From assembly GCF_016772475.1 (NCBI RefSeq), contig NZ_CP068595.1, forward strand, positions 6,510,001 through 6,574,000: DNA of 64,000 nt. The letters run 5' to 3'. Each line of letters starts with the position of its first letter. Positions within the stretch are counted from its first letter, which is position 1. Source of the stretch: Paenibacillus sonchi. Lineage in GTDB: Bacteria; Bacillota; Bacilli; Paenibacillales; Paenibacillaceae. The notes under the pieces were generated by a model. It did no database searches, was not told the DNA's origin, and saw nothing but the letters and a program-made list of their open reading frames with translations. This document shows, piece after piece, positions 9,211 to 17,116 of the stretch. A program made the translations under genes and the position numbers.

Positions 9211-9369
9211 GGATTCTACCTTACCTCGGAACCGAATACGGTCATCGATATTACCAGCTGCTTCGATCAGAAGCTGGCCGCCATGGCGCTGCACAGCAGC
9301 CAGTTCAGCGGGGAAACGCTGGCGCTATACCGGCTGTATTTCATGGAGAAAGGGCGGCTTCAATTAATG
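9211..9369 (+). pseudogene. C-terminal remnant of a PIG-L (LmbE-like) deacetylase
   Basis: Translation gives G-F-Y-L-T-S-E-P-N-T-V-I-D-I-T then F-D-Q-K-L-A-A-M-A-L-H-S-S-Q-F and L-Y-R-L-Y-F-M-E-K-G. That is the usual C-terminal tail of PIG-L N-acetylglucosamine deacetylases (V-D-I-T..K..A-L..H-x-S-Q). The catalytic N-terminal half (A-H-P-D-D motif) is absent. The frame runs on without homology into the methyltransferase remnant on the other strand. Clearly a dead fragment. Confidence 0.65.
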
Positions 9370-9377
9370 CCTCAATT

Positions 9378-9708
9378 TCACCGGGAGTGTGAAAAAAAAG
9401 CGTCTGTCCAAAAGCAATCCGCTTCCGTCGAGGAAATCTGTTTCTCCTCCAAAATCGATTGTATCCACCTGGTGTTAAGGAAGCCGGGATCACTTTTGAC
9501 AAGATGCGGGTAAATAAACAATCTATTCACATATGCTGCGGCAAGCAGACCGCCCGGTCTAAGAACCCTCAGACATTCCCGGATGCATGTATCCTGATCC
9601 GGCACCAAGATCCAGAATTTGCGAATTCCCCTTGAGGTACGTATCCAGAAAATGGGTAGTTGTGATAAATTCTAGTCTTCTTGCATGATCCGTTGTCAGT
9701 CCCTTCAC
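9378..9708 (-). pseudogene. SAM-dependent methyltransferase, internally deleted
   Basis: A GTG start at 9708 overlaps the TGA of the upstream acetyltransferase (GTGA), so the two were translationally coupled. The frame reads V-K-G-L-T-T-D-H-A-R-R-L-E-F and the SAM-binding motif I-L-D-L-G-A-G-S-G, then breaks near 9590-9610. Another frame continues with C-L-R-V-L-R-P-G-G-L-L-A-A-A-Y-V-N, the post-motif of class I methyltransferases, ending at 9378. The segment between motif I and L-R-P-G-G (normally 60-70 residues) is missing, so this is an internal deletion plus frame change, not a one-base error. Confidence 0.75.
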
Positions 9709-10547
9709 AATGCGAGCCGGTAATAAGGCAGCGTCAGCGACGGCTTGAAGCCCAGCTTCTGTGCCAGATAATAAGACCCCTGATTCTCCAGGCGGCAGGC
9801 CCATACCGGCTCCAGACGATGGTCAAGGCAATAATCGATCAACGCGGCGCATACGGTAAATGCATACCCTTTTCCCCGTGAAGCTTCCGCTGTCTCTATC
9901 CCGATTTCGAGCTGATCCGCCGTGATACAGGACGAAAATGCAGTAGAAGCAACCCCGCCATCCTCCAGGATACTGTAGCCGGCGCCTTCAGCCACAAAAT
10001 GTTCTTCATCCCGCCAAAAAAAACGCGGAAGCACTGAACCGGTCTGAGCAAAAAAATGCTCTTTTCCCGTTCGTACCAGGTCTGCCTCCTGCTTGAAGAA
10101 CTGCGCCCGTGCTGCACAATAGGCTTCACGGTCAAAGCTGAAATTCACTCTGGTATTTTTTTCTATGGCCCGGTAATTGTCCTGACCGGATTCCCTGCCG
10201 CCTGCCGGCAATGTGCTGTTATGCGCAGCAGCTATAGCATCGATCCGCTCACTCCAGTCTCCGGCCGGGTCTCCCTGCAGCCACTCTGCCTGTATGCGGT
10301 TTTCCCCTCTGCCCGTTATGTAATCCGACAACCGGTGATGAAAATCCGGATTCGCAGCAGCTCCATAGACCAATGACATTCCATAAGGATGGACGACATA
10401 GAACGCACCCGGCTTTTCTTTGCTGTCGGCATACACTTTCCCCGGAATACGCTGCTCCAGCACAGCCCTGGCAAAAAGTGTATTTATTTTCACTTGATCC
10501 AGCGCAGGCAACCCTTTGTAATAGTCTTGAACCTCCAGTTCAATCAT
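9705..10547 (-). CDS. GNAT family N-acetyltransferase
   Basis: A 280-residue protein whose C-terminal 110 residues form a GNAT fold. It shows G-I-E-T-A-E-A-S-R-G-K-G-Y-A for acetyl-CoA binding, A-L-I-D-Y-C-L on the following helix, and W-A-C-R-L-E-N-Q-G-S..A-Q-K-L-G-F-K near the end. The N-terminal 150 residues have the layout of the GNAT_acetyltran group, in which an extra domain precedes the catalytic one. The start at 10547 has AAAGGGG seven bases upstream. It is coupled to the methyltransferase remnant, suggesting an ancestral two-enzyme modification pair. The acceptor substrate is unknown. Confidence 0.8.
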   Translation of the reverse strand: MIELEVQDYYKGLPALDQVKINTLFARAVLEQRIPGKVYADSKEKPGAFYVVHPYGMSLVYGAAANPDFHHRLSDYITGRGENRIQAEWLQGDPAGDWSERIDAIAAAHNSTLPAGGRESGQDNYRAIEKNTRVNFSFDREAYCAARAQFFKQEADLVRTGKEHFFAQTGSVLPRFFWRDEEHFVAEGAGYSILEDGGVASTAFSSCITADQLEIGIETAEASRGKGYAFTVCAALIDYCLDHRLEPVWACRLENQGSYYLAQKLGFKPSLTLPYYRLAL

Positions 10548-10684
10548 CTTTTAGCCCCTTTCAGAAGTTTAGTAATTTTCCTCAGTATACTATATTCTGA
10601 TTTGCACTATGGGTTGGAAAGTTTGGAAGGATACGTCTCATATCAATAATGGGATTAAAAAACAGCCTTACACCGTTAATCGTA

Positions 10685-10693
10685 TGTTATAAT
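10685..10693 (+). promoter_or_regulatory. Extended -10 promoter element for asparaginase
   Basis: TGTTATAAT is a TG-extended perfect -10 box, 65 bases before the asparaginase start. No good -35 lies at the usual spacing, as is common for extended -10 promoters. Confidence 0.5.
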
Positions 10694-10758
10694 ACATTCA
10701 GCCAATTTCTATTAATTAGTTCTATTAAAAAATGATCTGACTTGAAAGGATATAAGCG

Positions 10759-11796
10759 ATGATTATTCCAGTTCCAGAAGTGAATTTTACAGCCTCCCCT
10801 TCCTATAATCCGAGCCTCAAAAATGTGGTCATTCTCGCCACCGGGGGTACTATTGCAGGCAGCGGCGAAGCGCATAAAACCTTGAATTACGAGCCTGGTG
10901 CTCTGTCGATACAGGATTTGCTGGACAGTGTCCCCCATCTTGAACGTGTAGCCAATTGCGCAGGAGTACAGGTCAGCAATCTGTGCAGCGCCGATATAAC
11001 CAGTGAGCACTGGCTGACCCTGGCGGCCCTGATCAACACCCTGGCACTCCGTGAAGATGTGCATGGTTTTGTGATCACACACGGCACGGATACCCTGGAC
11101 GAAACGTCGTACTTTCTTAATCTCGTAATCAAAACGGACAAACCGGTCATCATTACCGGCTCCATGCGCCCGGCTACGGCCATCAGTCCGGATGGACCGC
11201 TGAATTTGTACCAGTCGGTAGCTCTGGCGGCCAACCCGGAAGCTTCCGGCCAAGGCGTCATGGTTGTGTTTGCCGAAGGGATCTACAGTGGCCGGGATGT
11301 GCAGAAGGTCAACACCTTTAAGGCCAATGCCTTTGATGAACGGGATTTTGGATGTCTCGGCTATATGCGGGACAGCGAGGCTTTTTTCTACACCAGATCG
11401 CTCAAAAAGCATACCACCGCCGCCCAGTTCGACATTTCTGCCCTGGAACAGCTGCCGCAGGTGTCCGTAGCCTATTTCCATGTAGATGCTGATCCGGGTA
11501 TTCTGGATTATCTGGCTACCCTCTCCAAAGGCATTGTCATTGCCGGAGCAGGCGGAGGCCTCTACAGCAAACCCTGGATCGATAAAGTCGGCGAGCTCAA
11601 AAATAACGATATCCCCGTTGTCCGCTGCTCGCGGATTTCCAGCGGCATTACGCTGAAGGATTCCTATATCGACCTTTCTGCCAATTCGATTCCCTGCAAC
11701 AGCCTCGTGCCGCAAAAGGCACGAATCCTGCTCTCGCTGGCGCTGACCCAAACAACGGGTTATGAGGAAATCGCTGCAATGTTCAACGAATACTAG
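10759..11796 (+). CDS. L-asparaginase, type II-like, without signal peptide
   Basis: Hydrolyses L-asparagine to aspartate and ammonia. At 345 residues it is the normal family length. The first catalytic motif A-T-G-G-T-I-A-G carries Thr31, and the second H-G-T-D-T-L-D-E-T carries Thr110-Asp111, with the catalytic Lys in V-I-K-T-D-K-P. The sequence V-I-I-T-G-S-M-R-P-A-T..D-G-P-L-N-L-Y is closer to periplasmic type II enzymes than to cytosolic type I. However, the N terminus (M-I-I-P-V-P-E-V-N-F) has no signal peptide, so the location is probably cytosolic unless a start is missed. AAAGGAT lies upstream. Monocistronic, with its own promoter element and terminator. Confidence 0.9.
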   Translation: MIIPVPEVNFTASPSYNPSLKNVVILATGGTIAGSGEAHKTLNYEPGALSIQDLLDSVPHLERVANCAGVQVSNLCSADITSEHWLTLAALINTLALREDVHGFVITHGTDTLDETSYFLNLVIKTDKPVIITGSMRPATAISPDGPLNLYQSVALAANPEASGQGVMVVFAEGIYSGRDVQKVNTFKANAFDERDFGCLGYMRDSEAFFYTRSLKKHTTAAQFDISALEQLPQVSVAYFHVDADPGILDYLATLSKGIVIAGAGGGLYSKPWIDKVGELKNNDIPVVRCSRISSGITLKDSYIDLSANSIPCNSLVPQKARILLSLALTQTTGYEEIAAMFNEY

Positions 11797-11811
11797 GCTA
11801 AGATAATAGCA

Positions 11812-11839
11812 AACCGCCCGTGAACACTCACGGGCGGTT
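11812..11839. terminator. Shared terminator hairpin, asparaginase and sensor kinase
   Basis: Perfect 12-bp stem AACCGCCCGTGA/TCACGGGCGGTT with an ACAC loop, between convergent stops at 11796 and 11849. The U tract is modest on both sides. Confidence 0.75.
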
Positions 11840-11848
11840 GTTGTATAT

Positions 11849-13213
11849 TCACGCTGAATGGGCAACCGGGAATTCAAATGAGAACAGGGCACCCCCAGAT
11901 TGGCGGTTGCCCGCCTGTATCCTTCCGCCTCCGCGCTCCACAATCGCCCGCGAGATCGCAAGACCCAGCCCGGATTCTCCATCCTTGCCTTTGACAAAAC
12001 GGTGGAACAGCGAAGGCAGCAATTCCTCCGGAATCCCTGGGCCGTCATCCGTAACTTGCAGGATAATCGTTCCATTTGTTCTGACAGCTTGAATTTCAAT
12101 AGACCCGCCAGCATAACGTGCAGCGTTGTTCAGTACATTCAGGAGCGCCTGAAGCAGTTTATCACGGTCGGCAGCAACAATCAGAGGTTCTCCGGAAAAA
12201 GCCGTATGCAGTACGAGGTTCCTTTTAACCAGCAAAGGGTTGATCCGCTCTACCGCATCCTCCAGCAGCTCCTGCAGACAGACCTCAGCGGGCCGGTAAA
12301 TATCCTCTTCACTATCCAGCTTGGCCAGCAGCGTCATTTCTGTAACCAGATTCCGCAGGCGGCTGGTCTCGCCGAGGATAATATCCAGTCCTTTCACAAC
12401 CGCTTCGCCTTCAAATACTCCGTCCCGAATCCCTTCCGCATAACCCGATATAGACATTAGCGGAGACTTCAGCTCATGAGAAGCATTCTGAAAAAACTGT
12501 TTCTGCACCCGGTTGAACCGGTTCAACTCTCCTGCCATCTCATATACGGTCTCTGCAACGGCTCCGATTTCTCCACCGGCTCTGATCAGTCCGACCTCGG
12601 AGAAACGGCGGCTTTTGACTTTTTTCAGTTCCTCGCGCAGGCGGATCAGCGGATTAATCAATTTACGGGTAATGAACAGGCTGAACAAGAGCATCAGCAC
12701 AGCGCCTGCAGCAAATACGAGAATCATTCTTTTTAGGAGCGCCTGCTCAATCGTCTTTATTTTGCTCATAGGCGTCAGCAGTGTCAGCTTGCCTTGCGGA
12801 ATGGCATTGACTTGAACAAGGAACCGGGAATCCTCGCCGCTCCATATGCTCTGCATATTTATCGTCTGGACAGGCCTCGCTTTAGCAGCGATTCCGGACG
12901 GAGCAGCCAGCGCAGGGACGCTGCCGGATATAATATTCCCCTGCTGATCGGTGAAAATCGCCGCCACGTCCGTAGAAGCTGCAGAATAGGGAACAGTAAC
13001 AGCTGAAGCAGGTACCGCAGCCTCCAAATAAGCATCAGGCTGAGTTGCCATAGTGGCTGTCATCGATGCGCCCAGCGTACGCAGCCCATCCCGCTCCACG
13101 CCTATAAAATGATCCAGCAGAACATAATGAATCAGCACAGCAGTAATTGAAAGAACAAGGATCATGGACGCTGCAAAAGCCAAGTTGATCTGATGAACCA
13201 GCTTCATTTTCAT
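11849..13213 (-). CDS. Two-component sensor histidine kinase
   Basis: A 454-residue membrane kinase. TM1 is near 10-32 and an extracytoplasmic sensor region spans 33-160. TM2 is near 163-183, followed by HAMP (about 184-237), HisKA with N-A-S-H-E-L-K-S-P-L (His246), and a HATPase domain with N-N-A-A-R-Y-A, D-D-G-P-G-I-P and G-L-G-L-A-I. It phosphorylates the regulator encoded immediately upstream; its ATG overlaps that gene's stop codon by four bases (ATGA). The extracytoplasmic region has no recognisable ligand fold. The divergent secreted protein at 14085 is the most obvious candidate target or ligand partner. Confidence 0.9.
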   Translation of the reverse strand: MKMKLVHQINLAFAASMILVLSITAVLIHYVLLDHFIGVERDGLRTLGASMTATMATQPDAYLEAAVPASAVTVPYSAASTDVAAIFTDQQGNIISGSVPALAAPSGIAAKARPVQTINMQSIWSGEDSRFLVQVNAIPQGKLTLLTPMSKIKTIEQALLKRMILVFAAGAVLMLLFSLFITRKLINPLIRLREELKKVKSRRFSEVGLIRAGGEIGAVAETVYEMAGELNRFNRVQKQFFQNASHELKSPLMSISGYAEGIRDGVFEGEAVVKGLDIILGETSRLRNLVTEMTLLAKLDSEEDIYRPAEVCLQELLEDAVERINPLLVKRNLVLHTAFSGEPLIVAADRDKLLQALLNVLNNAARYAGGSIEIQAVRTNGTIILQVTDDGPGIPEELLPSLFHRFVKGKDGESGLGLAISRAIVERGGGRIQAGNRQSGGALFSFEFPVAHSA

Positions 13214-13926
13214 TCCTGCACCTGCCCTTCCCGCATGCGGTAGCCATGTCCCCAGACGGATTCCAGCGGCAGGCCGTCTATCTTTTTGCGCATCCGTTTA
13301 ATGAGATGGTCCACCGCCCGGTCGCTGCCGAAATAATCATCCCCCCATACACAGGACAGCAGCTCCTCCCGGGTAAACGCCCGGTTCGGATGCTCCGCGA
13401 ACACCTTCAGCATCTGGAACTCCTTGCTCGTAAGCTCTACTTCTGTCTTGTCCCAGAACACACGCCGCTCCTCCGGCATGATCTGGAGCCTGCCAAGCAT
13501 GATCTTCATCTCTTCCGCCCGTTTGCCTGTGTCGAGCCCTCCGTCTTGACCCAGCTTGTCCCAGCGCTCCAGCTGGCGCTTGATGCGGGCTACCAGCTCC
13601 CGGGGACTGAAAGGCTTCACCAGATAGTCGTCGCTGCCCAGCTCGAAGCCGAGGATTTTATCGACCTCGTTATCTTTGGCAGAGATCATGATGATCGGCA
13701 CCTCAGCTTCATCCCGGATTCTCCGGCATAGCTCGTAGCCATCCATACCCGGCAGCATGATATCCAGAACCCACATCTTCGGCGGACTGCTTTTCCAGAA
13801 CTCTATCGCCTCTTCAGCACTTCCCAGGCCCACAGTACTGTAATTCTCCTTGTGCAAATATGCCTCGACTAAATGGCGTATATTCTCGTCATCCTCCACA
13901 ATCGCAATCACTGCATTGTTGTTCAT
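13210..13926 (-). CDS. OmpR-family response regulator
   Basis: A 238-residue regulator. Its receiver domain has acidic pocket E11-D12-D13, phosphoacceptor Asp55 in V-L-D-I-M-L-P-G, Ser/Thr at I-S-A-K and Lys104 in V-K-P-F. It is joined to a winged-helix DNA-binding domain (L-T-S-K-E-F-Q-M-L-K through V-W-G-H-G-Y-R). First gene of the two-component operon, with the kinase coupled behind it. The 158-base gap to the divergently transcribed secreted protein must hold both promoters, so autoregulation and control of that gene are plausible. Confidence 0.92.
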   Translation of the reverse strand: MNNNAVIAIVEDDENIRHLVEAYLHKENYSTVGLGSAEEAIEFWKSSPPKMWVLDIMLPGMDGYELCRRIRDEAEVPIIMISAKDNEVDKILGFELGSDDYLVKPFSPRELVARIKRQLERWDKLGQDGGLDTGKRAEEMKIMLGRLQIMPEERRVFWDKTEVELTSKEFQMLKVFAEHPNRAFTREELLSCVWGDDYFGSDRAVDHLIKRMRKKIDGLPLESVWGHGYRMREGQVQE

Positions 13927-14084
13927 CTCATAGACCTCCAGGGGTTTCTCTGCTTCATTATATCAAGCCCTGCGGGCATGGAGAGGAATGCCATTCTTTT
14001 TCCACAAAGCCACCAATATTGTGCCACAGCCGCCCGGTATAGTTAGGCCTGTAAGACAAACCACGAACAAGGAGTGTTAAGAAC

Positions 14085-14777
14085 ATGAACTACAACTTGA
14101 AGCTGAGAAAAATCGCCCTTTCCACCCTGCTGCTCTCCGCAGTAGCCAGTCCGGTATTCGCAGATGCGGATAACGGAACACCAACAGGCGGATCAAAGAA
14201 CACGGAAATCTCTGTTACAGTGAGCGCGGTTAAACCAGTCGATTCGATTTTTATCACAGCTGCATTTCCGGGACTACTGGACCTGGTCGCAACCTATGCA
14301 CCGGATACCGCGCAAGCATGGAAGGATGTTCTGGCCAAATATGAAAAAATTACCGGGCTTAGCGTGGTTGTTACTAATAACCCGCAGGTTGTAAATGCAA
14401 TTCCGCTGCCCGATGGGGATGCTTCGTCAAATCCGCAGGCAAAAGCTATTGTTACAGGTCAGGCAGTTGCTGCGACTCCTGGAGTGAACCCGGATAACCT
14501 GATCCCTGCCCCTATTGCCATAGAGCGTACTGAGAATGGTATGCATAAAGCGGTGTCTGCTGCCGTCGATGTAAGCGAAAGGGGAACTGCAACAAGAACT
14601 GAGGCTGCAGGACCTTCCGCTACAGATATTGCCCTCATTACCGCACAAACGGAACTATCCGAAGCCATAGAGTCCAAGGATGCCGCCGCGATTAAGCAAT
14701 CCCTGAGCGAACTGCTGAAGCAGTACAAAATACTGGTCAGCCAGCTGGAAGGCATCGAGCCAACAAGTAAGAGCTAA
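14085..14777 (+). CDS. Secreted protein of unknown function
   Basis: A 230-residue protein with a clear signal peptide: basic N terminus, hydrophobic L-L-L-S-A-V-A-S, cleavage after V-F-A-D-A. The mature part is Ala, Thr, Asp and Ser rich. It has a low-complexity middle and an amphipathic helical C terminus (E-L-S-E-A-I-E-S-K-D..L-S-E-L-L-K-Q-Y-K) that could form a coiled coil. There are no cysteines after the signal, no anchor motif and no family I can name. AAGGAGTG lies about ten bases before the ATG. Its position opposite the two-component operon suggests it is a target of, or feeds back on, that system. Confidence 0.7.
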   Translation: MNYNLKLRKIALSTLLLSAVASPVFADADNGTPTGGSKNTEISVTVSAVKPVDSIFITAAFPGLLDLVATYAPDTAQAWKDVLAKYEKITGLSVVVTNNPQVVNAIPLPDGDASSNPQAKAIVTGQAVAATPGVNPDNLIPAPIAIERTENGMHKAVSAAVDVSERGTATRTEAAGPSATDIALITAQTELSEAIESKDAAAIKQSLSELLKQYKILVSQLEGIEPTSKS

Positions 14778-14792
14778 GCTATAGCGGAAAAC

Positions 14793-14975
14793 AAGTAGAA
14801 GGATAATTTATTAGCGTGAAGCATATAAATTATATTTGAACCAAAACGGCTGTGCCGTGCTCCACGGGACAGCGCAGCCGTCTTGGTTGGTTCTAGCGTT
14901 ACCTAGAGAACGACCCCTTGTGAATCCTACGGCAACTCTTTAAGTGGAAAAAGGGACACTAATTTGCCGGAGTGA
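14793..14975. repeat. Long intergenic repeat, copy A, left part
   Basis: Closely matches 48967-49140 through TAGAAGGATAA, a hairpin, GTTCTAGCGTTACCT, GCAACTCTTTAAGTGG and AATTTGCCGGAGT. After that point copy A leaves the match and enters the IS110 region; the match resumes near 16588. No protein is supported. Confidence 0.8.
14839..14888. repeat. Conserved hairpin within repeat copy A
   Basis: AACCAAAACGGCTGTGC pairs with GCGCAGCCGTCTTGGTT (17 positions, one mismatch, one G-U). In copy B the same hairpin has A-U where this one has C-G at the fourth pair, a compensatory change. It could act as a terminator for the gene ending at 14777. Confidence 0.65.
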
Positions 14976-14980
14976 CCCAA

Positions 14981-15080
14981 TTTATACGAAAATAACTTTT
15001 CCGCTTCACAGCTCGAAAGTGAATTTCGCTTTTATACGAAAATAACTTTTCCGCTTCACAGCTCGAAAGTGAATTTCGCT
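14981..15080. repeat. Perfect 2 x 50-bp tandem repeat
   Basis: Two identical 50-base units (14981-15030 and 15031-15080), each starting TTTATACGAAAATAAC and ending GTGAATTTCGCT. They sit at the downstream edge of the IS110 region and may belong to the element's end. Confidence 0.95.
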
Positions 15081-15126
15081 TTAAAGATTCCCTAAATCGG
15101 AACTTCATTTTTTTAAAAAGTGGTTA

Positions 15127-16351
15127 TCATGTGGTAGGTGTCAGTTCCACTTGGTAGCCTAGCTTTTGAAGTTTTTTAATCAGGTAGTTTGCGGTCTGCT
15201 CTGGGGTGTTCAGATATTCCGTCCCGAGCTCTGTATAGGGGACTTTATCCCGAAGCATCACATACATGATTCGGATCATCGCATGGGCTAATGCGATGAT
15301 GGCTTTCTGTTTTCCTGCCCGTTTCACGATCCGACTGTACATGGCGGAAAGCCGATTATTCTTGGACTTACTCGCCGCCCAAGCACACTGGACGAGTACG
15401 GCTTTCAGACCTCGGTTCCCGCGTTTGTTCTTTTTACTTTTTTTTACCGGCACTCTCATGGTTGGCTGGACACACCCCCACCCAAGAGGCCAGGTGGGCT
15501 TCGCTTGGAAAAGGAGACATGTCGGTACCCAGTTCCGCCACGATGCTCGCCGCCGCATCGGTGCTCACGCCTGGAACGGTATCCAGCAGTTCAATTTCCT
15601 TCATGTATGGCTGCACTAGCTCCTCAATTTCAGCTTCCAACGTCTGGATTTCACTCTCCAGATACTGCAAATGTTCCAAATGACGCCGGATCATCTTCCG
15701 GTGATGCAGGCGCAGTCGGCCGTTCAATGCCTCCACAAGGGAAGGCACCTTCATCTTCAGCCGGGTATGAACCAGCTTGCGGACCTCATGCACATCCAGC
15801 ACTTCGCCATTCACCATCGAGTCCAGTAGCGCACGCCCGGAAACGCCAAAAAGATCGGAGACATACGTGGTCAGTTTAAGGTTGGCATCTTGTAGAATTT
15901 TGTGAATCCGGTTCTTTTCTTGCGTCGCGTTTTGCTTAAGTTTGCGCAGATACCGGGTAAGGTCACGCAAATCGCGGATGGGCTCGTCCGGGACAAAGCT
16001 TCCCTCAATCAAGCCACAACGGTGGAGCTTGGCGATCCACTCGGCATCCTTGACGTCAGTCTTCTTCCCGGGCATATTGCGGATACGATGCGGGTTGGCC
16101 AGCGTGATCGTACAGGTGCTCTCCAGAATGTTCCATACGGGTTTCCAAAAGACCCCTGTACTTTCCATGGCAATCTCGGTACATCCCTGCTGCTCCAGCC
16201 ACTCCTGTAATCTCAAAAGCTCACGGGTTGTGGTTCCAAACGTCTCGGTCACCGACCTGGGTCTCTTCTCCAGGGGGCCACTCAGCAGACAAACCACCAC
16301 TGTCTCCTGATGAATATCCAACCCGGCACAACGTTCACGAATGGCATCCAT
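15127..16351 (-). CDS. IS110-family transposase (frame broken in an A8 run)
   Basis: An RNA-guided-type DEDD recombinase of about 407 residues when joined. The N-terminal RuvC-like domain shows G-L-D-I-H, A-M-E-S-T-G-V-F-W-K and D-V-K-D-A-E-W-I. The Transposase_20 domain has L-D-T-V-P-G-V-S-T-D-A-A and L-A-S-W-V-G-V-C-P-A-N-H-E-S-A-G, whose Ser is the expected nucleophile. Immediately after that Ser the frame ends at TAA in G-K-K-K-stop. The rest (K-S-K-K-N-K-R-G-N-R-G-L-K-A-V-L) is in the +1 frame past an A8 run (15438-15445). An A7 run would give an uninterrupted gene, so the break is either an indel or is bypassed by slippage. The start at 16351 has GGAGG eight bases upstream. Confidence 0.88.
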
Positions 16352-16366
16352 ATTCCCTACCTCCAA

Positions 16367-16545
16367 GCCAAAAGTATGCGTGGATCATGCAACCTAAAGA
16401 GATAAAATTTTATACACGTGCTCGTGGCAACACTCGGCGATCCTCGTCGTTGCAGTGGGTCAGATTAGGTTTCGGGATGTTTCACCAATATTGAATCGAC
16501 CTCTGATCCACGGCACTATTTTACCAAATATTCACTCTGACTTCA
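16367..16545 (-). ncRNA. Candidate bridge RNA region of the IS110 element
   Basis: About 180-220 non-coding bases upstream of the transposase, where IS110-subgroup elements encode the bridge RNA that pairs with donor and target DNA. Short complementary blocks are present, for example AACCTAA (16391-16397) with TTAGGTT (16466-16472) and TGCAAC with GTTGCA. The loops could not be assigned without folding and relatives, so limits and structure are provisional. Confidence 0.3.
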
Positions 16546-16587
16546 CCTGATTTTCATGACCGACGGTGGCCGCCAGGCCATGGGTGA

Positions 16588-17005
16588 TTAGGTTTACTTT
16601 TTCCACTTCAATCTCAGGATTTCTTGATTTTCGGAAAAATAAGTTCCCTTTTTCCAACTAGCACCTGCGAAGAAGCCGGTAAAGACGGATCGCCCTATTC
16701 CTTCATGATCGATCCGCAACCGTTACGGACAGGAGAGCCGTTATAGATAGAAGATTCGGCTATTCCGCAGGACTACAGACTGAGTTGCCTTTATTTCTCC
16801 CTTTCCCCTTTATTTCAGGCTCAATTGAACGATATAACGGCTCCTCGGTCCGTAACCGCTGAAAAAACAAGATTTTTGGTAAAATAAGGGCTCCTCGGTC
16901 CGCTTCAGTCTGCGGATGGAGCCCAATCCTTCTGCATCGCTTATATCCTGTGAGGCTTCCAAGATATCCATACTTTTTTACACTGTATAATTTCCTAATA
17001 CAATA
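16588..17005. repeat. Long intergenic repeat, copy A, right part
   Basis: Matches copy B from GTTTACTTTTTCCACTTCAA through GACGGATCGCCCTATTCCTT, GGGCTCCTCGGTCCG and the end fragment GAGGCTTCCAAGATATCC..TTTCCTAATACAA. Copy B has an extra 164-base segment inside. A 106-codon frame on the minus strand (16760-17080) is not believed to be a gene. Confidence 0.8.
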
Positions 17006-17116
17006 AAAAAAACAAAAGCAGATCAAGGCTGGGTGCATTGATCTGCTTGTTATGTTATTAACAGTTGCTCGCTGTGTCAAAATCCGGCGAATTTCAGACG
17101 CTGATCTGCGTACAAA

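Larger units (their letters stand above)
15082..16590 (-). mobile_element. IS110-family insertion sequence within the intergenic repeat
   Basis: One transposase gene with no visible terminal inverted repeats, as is usual for IS110. The outer limits are inferred by comparison with the uninterrupted repeat at 48967-49806. Similarity stops after 14972 and resumes at about 16588 (ATTAGGTTTACTTTTTCC). The 50-bp tandem repeat may lie inside the element, so the left limit is uncertain by about 100 bases. The long non-coding side is upstream of the gene, as in the IS110 rather than the IS1111 subgroup. Confidence 0.7.

Noticed and set aside
10687..12114. 475-codon minus-strand frame opposite asparaginase
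   Set aside because: It overlaps two well-supported genes, has no recognisable domain, and is explained by the codon use of the asparaginase gene.
16760..17080. 106-codon minus-strand frame in the long intergenic repeat
   Set aside because: Not preserved in copy B of the repeat, where the equivalent frame is interrupted; no ribosome binding site.
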